A DNA stretch of 64,000 nucleotides from Catonia carolina (taxonomy: Eukaryota; Arthropoda; Insecta; Hemiptera; Achilidae), in contig JAQMRL010000011.1 of the NCBI GenBank assembly GCA_035578175.1, forward strand, positions 4,165,501 through 4,229,500, read 5' to 3'. Every line of letters starts with the position of its first letter. The first letter of the stretch is position 1. Shown here piece after piece: positions 57,081 through 64,000 of the stretch. The position numbers and the translations under genes were made by a program. The notes under the pieces are model-generated. The model was not told the DNA's origin and did not search any database. It was given only the letters and a program-made list of their open reading frames with translations.

Positions 57081-57379
57081 AAAACTCATTGTGGTAACAA
57101 TTTAACCGACGATAAACTTAAAAAACAACCTCACTGACTTCTCTGTAAACATACGAACGTTTCTTTTAAAAATTATTCGTTGAAATTCAAGAAATAGGAA
57201 TAAACACAAGATTTCTTCAACCCATTTGGACTCATGGAATTGGAAACAGTTGTTAGGCTCAAACACACCAACTGATGTACACTGATACCGCCTTGAAAAC
57301 TTCAGTCAAAATTTCTGCTGATTGCATCCAGTTCGCATAATCTCTTTAACAATTGTTATTCTTACAGTTTATTTTCCAA
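57081..57379. other. No recognised feature
   Basis: About 300 bp; nothing assignable. Confidence 0.4.
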
Positions 57380-57725
57380 ATTGGTATGTTTATCATAATG
57401 GAAATTTCGGTCTTTGACATCGCTGCCCTAAATAGATCTAAAATGGAGCAGTTGTGCCAACCACTTAAGTTCTTCAGCCATAAATCTTGTTGTCTTCCCG
57501 GATTTATTATTTCTGTTTCGTTCTCCTATATAATCAATTACAGCGGGCCGTACAATTCACTTCGCGTAACATGAGACATTCAGTTGTATTTAGTTACGAA
57601 ACAAAGAGGCCTATGACTGACCTGGTCAAGGGTTTCGTACAGTTTTCTTTGACCATTCCAAGCGAATGCCTGGTTAGCCACCATTTTCTATTCTGTGCAA
57701 TAGCATTCGATTCCTTACTCAAAAT
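57380..57725 (-). pseudogene. Decayed LINE C-terminal region
   Basis: Minus strand. The clearest piece is LWLKNLSGWHNCSILDLFRA then AMSKTEIS, a degraded version of the WLxNLRxWxxxxxxxLFRAAxSKxxIA tail at 55614. Upstream frames (KWWLTRHSLGMVKEN) are less certain. The overlapping plus frames 57353-57574 and 57487-57729 are shadows. Confidence 0.45.
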
Positions 57726-57836
57726 TTGACATGTTGTAGTAATGTATCATTGTTTTACTTGATAAAAGTTCATTTATTAATTTGTTATTTATTTATGATT
57801 AAAACATATCAGTTTTCTTTTTATAATCATAATAAT

Positions 57837-58226
57837 TGCCCATAACGGGTGGAGTGTTGGATTGTTGCACTCGATCTGTTGGTTCCAGGGCTATAAAAAA
57901 ATCGTTCTGTTTCTTATCACATAGTCAGTCAATTACATGACTGAACTATTTAAGAACAGAAGAGGTAGAGGTGTAAAAGACACTACTCAGAGTTATCTTC
58001 TCTGAGAGTAATGAATTTCACTATACAGCCAGACCCTATGGTGAATGAAGTGACGGTGTCATTTACAGAATGAAAAGTAAGTGCTTTTCGGAGGGCCTGG
58101 CATGCTGATAAGCATACTCTTTCAACTCAGTGAGGAAGGCAATAGTAAACCACCTTACTCCTTGTTTTTACTTAGTAAACCTTTAAAGGTTCAAACCAGC
58201 CTTTCGGCTGTTGACCTTAACAACAG
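57837..58226 (+). repeat. Family A interspersed repeat, copy A9
   Basis: Full-length sense copy, from cataacgggtggagtgttgg to cctttcggctgttgacctta. Confidence 0.8.
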
Positions 58227-58394
58227 TCTAATAAGTTCTCTCTCTTTATTCATCAGAATTACGATTACTTCATTTGTTTCCTTCTCTTTTCTCTATTCTC
58301 AACCTACGGCAGTACACCCAAAGTTAAAATGCTTGGATATTGTCAATATTTTGTTTCTTGAGCGCCTGTATTCAGAACAATAATCCATTAATTC

Positions 58395-58830
58395 AATAAC
58401 TTCTTCTTTTGATGCCGATCCGCTACCGAATGTTGACAATCATCTGGCAATATAAGTCTATTCGCAGCTGCTTTGAAGAGTCCTACATTAAAAGTTGCAA
58501 ACCAGGTCCTCAAGTTCTTTAGCCAGGATTCGTGGTCTTCCGACTCCTCTCTTACTCTATATATTTCCCTGCAAAATGCATTTTAGCAACTTGTACTTAT
58601 TGTCATTTCTAATATGTGTCCTAAATATTTTAATTTTCCTCTTTTTTCTGTACACATCATTTCCTTTTCTTTACAAAGCTTTTGAAGTCCACAGATATTT
58701 GATATTCTATCAATCTACAATATTTTAAGAATTCCTCTGCAAGTTCGTAACTCGAACGCTTCCAGTCTCTTCGTTGTTGCTTCCGTTATAATTCAACTAA
58801 CCTGTACTAAACGTTCTGAATTTAAGATCC
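58395..58830 (-). pseudogene. Decayed LINE C-terminal region
   Basis: Minus-strand frames give TSRLEAFELRTCRGILKIL, then KRGKLKYLGHILEM, and in a shifted frame WLKNLRTWFATFNVGLFKAA with ANRL. This is the EAFExxxxRxxLKI, KxxYLGHIxxM, WLKNLRxWFxxxxxxLFxAAA order of a non-LTR C-terminus. Several stops. Probably the same clade as 55614, but older. Confidence 0.6.
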
Positions 58831-59032
58831 TTACGCCAGACCTGGCGTAAGTCGATAGCTGAACTAGATGATTTGTGCTGATAATATTAACTGAAAAATA
58901 TATTATACAAATATTAGATAAATATTGTAATGGCGGAGGAAATGCTGTGGAATTGGAATCCCTGTTGCCGACAATATACTCTCTTATAAATATTATATTG
59001 CTCTCTTATATCTTATCTTAATATATTATACT
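58831..59032. other. No recognised feature
   Basis: AT-rich, just upstream of the LINE-alpha frame. Confidence 0.4.
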
Positions 59033-59810
59033 CTCTTCTTTGCGGATGATCAAGTTGACATATCTGCAGATCACGATGATGCCAGCTATATGATGAGGAA
59101 GTTCCAAGAGGAGTATGAAAGATGGGGCCTCAGCATAAACGTAAATAAGACTGAACACCTTACTGTTGGTGAGCCAAAAAATGATATTCAGCTGGGTACG
59201 GGTGTAGTGAAAAGCTATGAAAGTTTCAAATACCTGGGAGTCATCTTTGATAGGAGCGGAACAAGTGCAGCGGAAGCAAGACTTCGCAATGGCGAAGGGT
59301 TATAGGCCAGTCAAATTCTGTCCTTTGGAATGATAGAATATGGAAGAGACAAAGATAAATATTTATCATGCTATCCTGAAGAGTATGTGTACCTATGCTG
59401 CGGAAGTGTGGTTATTGACAAACAGCCAGAAGGATCACTTAAAAGCTGTGGAGATGGATTTCTGGAGGCGGAGCTGTGGTGTGTCACGGATCGATCGAAT
59501 TCCGAATTCTGAAATTAGGAGAAGAATCGGCATTCAAGGAAATGTCATTGATACCATATCCTGGAAGCAGTTAAAATGGTTTGGCCATTTTCAGAGGATG
59601 GAAGATAGTCAGTGGCCAAAGAGGATATGGGAGTGGACGCCAGCCGGTAGAAGAAGGAAAGGTAGACTGGAAGTGACATGGTTGGATGGGGTGCAGGAAG
59701 CAATGTCTTCGCGGCGGCTCTCCGATGGGGACTGGCAAGACAGAAAGAGGTGGTGCTTAGGAAGTGAGATACGGCTGGGGCTGTACATCCTCGCATGAAT
59801 ATATATATTG
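59033..59810 (+). mobile_element. LINE-alpha, longest copy, with RT FADD motif
   Basis: Begins inside the RT domain at LFFADDQVDISADHDDASYM (FADD is the catalytic motif). It continues YERWGLSINVNKTEHL and SFKYLGVIFDRSG to a stop at 59305. After a frameshift, 59340-59798 gives 152 codons: INIYHAILKSMCTYAAEVW, VEMDFWRRSCGVSRIDRIPN, LKWFGHFQRMEDSQWPKRIW and RLEVTWLDGVQEAMSSRRLS. The order is that of a non-LTR reverse transcriptase from the YADD box to the C-terminus. The 3' end tcctcgcatgaatatatata matches the other two copies. One frameshift and a 5' truncation make it inactive. Confidence 0.85.
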
Positions 59811-60559
59811 TAAACCTACCTTTATTATTCCTAGATTACATGCCACTGGGAATCTTTATTTCTTCTATCGCTATTATTTTTGTTCTTAAATAACTAACAA
59901 AATTAGTAATTGGATTATTTTTTGTGTTTAGTTCCATTTGTCAAATAAAAATATAAAACGCCAAGTAGGCTACGCACTAGTACTTATAAAAAATATACTG
60001 ATTTATTGAGGAAAAACAAATCAATTACAAAATTAAAATTATGTATAAAGTTAGTAAATTAATTCCTGTTAGTAATTAAGTAGCTATAAAATATTTACAA
60101 ATTGTGGGAAATGAAAAATCTGATATCTTATTTAACAATAGTTTAGAAAAACTACGATCTCAATCAGTCCAAAATCATTTAATTTGTGCGGCTTTTTGTT
60201 TCGTTTCTTTGTTTTATTTAAACTGTAGTCACGAATTGACCTGAAGTTCACGAACTTCTTGAAACCACCTATACAAACAACAATATGTTCACGAATTCTT
60301 GTTCACAAGAAACAAAAACAGACAATAACTTCTTATTCTTCTAAAGTTAATTACTATATAGTGAGTGCGTCATTATATTTCAGTCAGAAGAAGAAACGTG
60401 TTGAACTTAAAATCACGATTTATGTTCACCGAATTCAAAAAATTATATGAAATTTTAGTGGTTTGATTTTATTTCATTTTCGCATAAACTTAAAGGTTAG
60501 AGACTCCTGTATTGTTAGGTGAAATTATCAACAAAATGTATTACTGATGAATTGACGAA
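59811..60559. other. No recognised feature
   Basis: AT-rich spacer. Confidence 0.45.
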
Positions 60560-60625
60560 GTTGATTTAAACGAACAGCGGAAATCGAACTCTGGACTTGC
60601 CATGTTAAACCGTTAAGGGGAGAAT
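60560..60625 (-). repeat. tRNA-like SINE head fragment
   Basis: On the minus strand, ggtttaacatggcaagtcc then agagttcgatttccg gives a B-box-like arm. No body or tail recognised. Confidence 0.35.
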
Positions 60626-60955
60626 CTACATTCAAATCAAATAATATATTTTTATGAATCACAACTTTTAACAAGCGACTTCCATTTTTTTTTAATTACT
60701 CAGAATTTTGTTCTCTACTGTCTGTTACATGCAAAAGGTGTTATGAATATTTTGAAAATTATTCTATTTCATTTTTTATCAGCATGTTTAATAAATTTTA
60801 GTTTAAATTTGAATAACAAGGAATTACTTAATTTATACAAGGTGCTCAGTAACGGGATCTTTTCTTCAATTTGACACCATTTTCATGTGATTGACCAAAG
60901 TACACTCAAGTTAAGATTTCTGAAAATAATGACTGCTTTCCAACCTCTACTTTGA
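60626..60955. other. No recognised feature
   Basis: AT-rich, ending at the hAT target site. Confidence 0.4.
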
Positions 60956-60963
60956 TTCTAGGG

Positions 60964-61983
60964 CAGTAATTCTCAATCTTTGTTGCTCTGCAAACCCCAA
61001 ATAGTAAAAATAAATAAAATTAATATTTCGCGACCCCCCCCCCACACAATACTAGTAAGCCTTACAAATTAATAATTGAATTTCAACTGTAATTATAAAT
61101 GTAAATTTTTTTTAAATATTATATAATCAAACTGCACTAATTTTATGTCTTTGAAGAAGCATTTAAATGACTTGAATGTGAATTTACAAGAACGTGATAA
61201 AAACATTTTATTAATGACAGACAAAGTTCATGCGTTCATTAAGAAGCTTAATATCTAGATTATTCGTCTTAAAAGCAAAAGTTTTGATTCGTTCCCACTC
61301 TTTTCGGATTATATTGAGAAAAATTTGAATGGACAAGACACTATTATTCAACACAGTTTGGGTTGCATGACGATGCATTTGCGTGAGCTAAAAACTCAGT
61401 TGACAGAGTATTTCCCGGAAGATAAAAATGATTCATCAAAGAGAAGGGTACTGAATCCGTTTAGTGAAATCGTTAATAGCGCAGCTAATATTTCGCGACC
61501 AGTTGAGGTTCACGACCGGCTCATCAGAAACGTCTGCCGAAAAAACGCTACAACTGAATTTGCATATGAAGATTTAAATACGTTTTGGCTTGCTCGACGA
61601 CACGAATATGAAAATTTAGTCAAAGAAGCACTGAAAAAATTAATACCTTTTTTCACGTCTTATCTCTGTGAAAAGGGGTTTTCCTCTATGGTTGCTCTAA
61701 AAACTAAATATAAGAATCGTATGTTATCACTCGAGAACAATTTACTTTTATATGTTTCTAACGAAGATCCACGTATGAAGAAAATTTTAAATGAAAAACA
61801 AATGCATTAATAATTAATTAATGATTAATTTATTTTCTTTACAAGTAAGTGTACTTATTACATGTAAAATTTTTGTAAGTAAATTTATAAATGATTTTTT
61901 TCTCATAAAATGATTAAATGATTTCATTATTGTTTCGCGATCCTCCTATAATAACACCACAACTTCCAGGTTGAGAATCACTG
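60964..61983 (+). mobile_element. hAT element of Buster type with perfect 8-bp target duplication
   Basis: A 1,020 bp element flanked by TTCTAGGG on both sides (60956-60963 and 61984-61991). The ends are CAGTAATTCTCAA at the left and, at the right, the complement of CAGTGATTCTCAACC. The subterminal words TCGCGACC and its complement cgcgatcc follow. The target fits the nnnTAnnn preference reported for Buster-type hATs rather than nTnnnnAn of Ac-type ones. It encodes the C-terminal half of a transposase (61146-61810); the N-terminal half is missing. Confidence 0.9.
61146..61810 (+). pseudogene. hAT (ZBED5/FAM200-like) transposase, C-terminal part
   Basis: A single frame from about 61146 to 61810 with one internal stop. 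It reads KHLNDLNVNLQERDKNILL, then FIKKLNI, stop, IIRLKSKSFDSF (TAG where TGG, Trp, is expected), SEIVNSAANIS and WLARRHEYENL. It ends LIPFFTSYLCEKGFSSMVAL, KTKYKNRM, EDPRMKKIL. The SxYxCExGFSSxxxxKTKxRNRL motif is the hAT C-terminal dimerisation domain. The closest known pattern is the ZBED5/FAM200-type group. The BED finger and first catalytic residues are absent. It is a dead copy inside a complete pair of element ends, not a host gene. Confidence 0.85.
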
Positions 61984-61991
61984 TTCTAGGG

Positions 61992-62623
61992 GATGGTGAA
62001 AAATTAATAGGTAATTAATTTTTATTTAAGATTAAAAAAATATCTGCTACAAATGCAGATATTTTTTTTAATCTTCAACACTTCAACTGGAACAATATTT
62101 ATATCGATTTTTTTTAAATTTGTTTTATTTAACATTTTAATGAATAAGTTGTTTATTATTTTAAAAGTTATTTTGAGAATTATTATGTATTTAAAATTAT
62201 ATTTGAAAGACAGGAAAATGGATACGTTAAAGTATTAATTCATTGTGTTTCTGATTGTTAAAATAATGTTGATTTATAAAGAAAAAGATAATGAATTTCA
62301 CTCTATGTTTGTAAAGCTCGAAGAGTGTAACACAAACCAAAGTCCATTATTATTTAAAATATTAATCAAACATAATTTATAACAAATAAACAAATTATAA
62401 TAAATATACTAAAATAATATAACTTATAAATAATTATATTATAATAAATAAACAAATGGATTTTATAAAGAAATGGAATAAGTGTCATTTATTTTTTGTA
62501 TAAAATACTAATCGTTTATTATATTTTATAAACTAATTTCAAGTTAAACTTAAGTAACAAAGATCTCACCTAAGTAAGATAGTCAATTTCACGCTCAAAA
62601 AAATTCATTAATTTGCAATACAG
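61992..62623. other. No recognised feature
   Basis: Very AT-rich. Holds the inverted pair aaaaaaatatctgc / gcagatattttttt near 62034-62068, a short hairpin. The frame 62053-62238 is noise. Confidence 0.45.
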
Positions 62624-62949
62624 ACCTACCGGGTTGGTCTTGAGATAAAGTCGTCACCGCGAGTCAGCTGTTTAACAGCTGATTTTCGGAGACGAAGGTT
62701 CCTGGTTCAAATCCTAGTAAAGGTAGTTACTTTTATACGGGTTAGAAAACTAGACAGTGGTTACCGGTGTACTTTGATAGTTGGGGTTCAATTAACCATA
62801 CTGTCCCAGTAATGGTCAGCCTGGGTCTGTACAAGACTACACTCATTTACATGTCATACGCATCATCTTCATCTCATTGGGTCGCGGAGTTGCTTATTGT
62901 TCTGAATTGAACAGATTGCAACGTGCACACACATTAGGGATAAAAAAAA
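62624..62949 (+). repeat. tRNA-derived SINE C, full length
   Basis: Head accgggttggtcttgagat, an anticodon-arm-like hairpin in agctgtttaacagct, B box cctggttcaaatcc (62700-62712), body caattaaccatac then gggtctgtacaagactac, and tail cagattgcaacgtgcacaca followed by an A-run. Confidence 0.8.
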
Positions 62950-64000
62950 TTTGCAGTACAAAACAATCAAGATAACTCCCCTTTAAGATTATAGGAAGAC
63001 CAAAAAATCGAACACAAATTGTTTTCTTGATAGAAACAACACTCTCTTTACTTTCTGAGCCCAATCATCTAACCCATTATTCTGTTACTCTATTAAACTA
63101 AAGTATTTTAGTGGTTTTATTACGCTAAATTTATAATAAACTATTTTTTTAAGATTTATTAAAACAATAAAAAAAGTATAGATTAAACAAAAAAGTAGGT
63201 ACTTCCTCAAATCTTATTTTTTTGTAACGTCTGAAAGTAAAACCATTTCCTTTTAAAATAAGTATCCTTCTTTTGATTAGGCGATCCCAATTTATTTTAC
63301 TGATGACTTCCTCTCATCAAAGATTTTCTTTAAAATTTATTTCCAATTAATTTATCTTGTTAAGTTACATCCGGATAAAAAATTGCAAGATAAAGTAACC
63401 ATAAAAATATCTGATCCGGAAATTCATCATTTAATTAAAATTGAGTCAGTCTATTCCTAAATTTGAAATTAAGGTACAAGATTCAAATATTTGTAAGAAT
63501 CTCATGAAAATAAAATCAGTTAACTCGTTCAGCTTAACTTCTCTTGTTCTGTATTACTGACTGACAAATTTTCTTTTTCTGTAAAGGAAAACCCCTTTTC
63601 GTTAAAATATGTTCAATTCCGCTAAATTGAATAGTAGGTCTGTTTCTCCCCTAATATATTTATTTAACTGAGAAATAAGGCTAATTAATTTTGTCTTGAA
63701 GCAAATTTAACGGATAGCAATATCAAATAAAAATTACTGTAAACATATTCATACTCATTTTCACGAACCATTCACCAATTTCTTACCAGAAATTCTTACC
63801 GACGTTATCGATGATTAGAAAATTAGAAGGTTGGGAACTCAATGTTCGCACAAATAACTTATAGCCTATTAGGCATTTGGCGCGATACTAGGCCGATTAA
63901 AAATGTAATCAGATTAACATCGATGTAATTTACAACCAATTTTATATGTACCACCAACAAAAATAAAAATTTATAACTGAGTAGCTGACTGGTGCGAATT
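62950..64000. other. No recognised feature
   Basis: AT-rich to the end of the window. No frame or repeat recognised. Confidence 0.5.

Noticed and set aside
61325..61810. Host gene of the ZBED5/FAM200 type
   Set aside because: The frame lies inside hAT ends with a perfect 8-bp duplication, has a stop upstream in the same frame, and lacks the BED finger and first catalytic part.
1..64000. CRISPR arrays, bacterial operons or ribosome-binding sites
   Set aside because: No regularly spaced direct repeats exist, and coding density and element types are those of a eukaryotic nuclear genome.

Overview
This window is AT-rich eukaryotic DNA, most likely from an arthropod and probably an insect. The signs are mariner elements of irritans-like type, Tigger/pogo, PIF/Harbinger and Buster-like hAT remnants, several kinds of non-LTR retrotransposon, and many tRNA-headed SINEs. 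A hemipteran or another large-genome insect would fit, but the species cannot be fixed from this sequence. I found no convincing host gene, functional tRNA, rRNA, CRISPR array or operon. Almost every long reading frame is a decayed transposon piece, a microsatellite read-through, or AT-rich noise.

Layout. 1-4.3 kb: two copies of a 380-400 bp interspersed repeat (family A) and the first copy (M1) of a 650 bp inverted-repeat element. 4.3-7.2 kb: two copies of a 1 kb non-autonomous element (element F). 7.9-8.7 kb: a Tigger-like end, SINE pieces and a LINE tail. 10-16.6 kb: four decayed non-LTR reverse transcriptase regions, with the second 650 bp element (M2) inserted into a diverged repeat. 17.3-20 kb: SINEs and an inverted copy of F. 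20-23.1 kb: no recognised gene, one exon-like frame. 23.1-25 kb: F with a long GT microsatellite, then two family A copies in opposite orientation. 27.6-31.6 kb: a long-armed fold-back, SINEs, and a LINE flanked by a 10-bp duplication. 32.4-36.8 kb: an IS630/mariner-like element with one internal stop, a three-layer nest (Harbinger and family A, both inside an F copy), a candidate solo LTR and a jockey fragment. 40-42.8 kb: the youngest F copy and a run of SINEs. 44-52 kb: LINE tails, two mariner derivatives whose 5' halves are replaced by inverted copies of their 3' ends, and two Tigger remnants. 53-64 kb: more SINEs, a Tigger-like element holding a SINE and a LINE tail, several LINE C-termini, and a 1 kb Buster-like hAT with a perfect 8-bp target duplication.

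The pieces do not work together as a pathway. The region reads as a transposon graveyard with layered insertions whose order can partly be worked out. The points most worth a second look are the two mariner derivatives with different inversion breakpoints but identical 930 bp lengths, the nested Harbinger that keeps the first codons of both of its genes, element F and its transposon-borne microsatellites, the SINE with a swapped tail, and the long fold-back near 28 kb.
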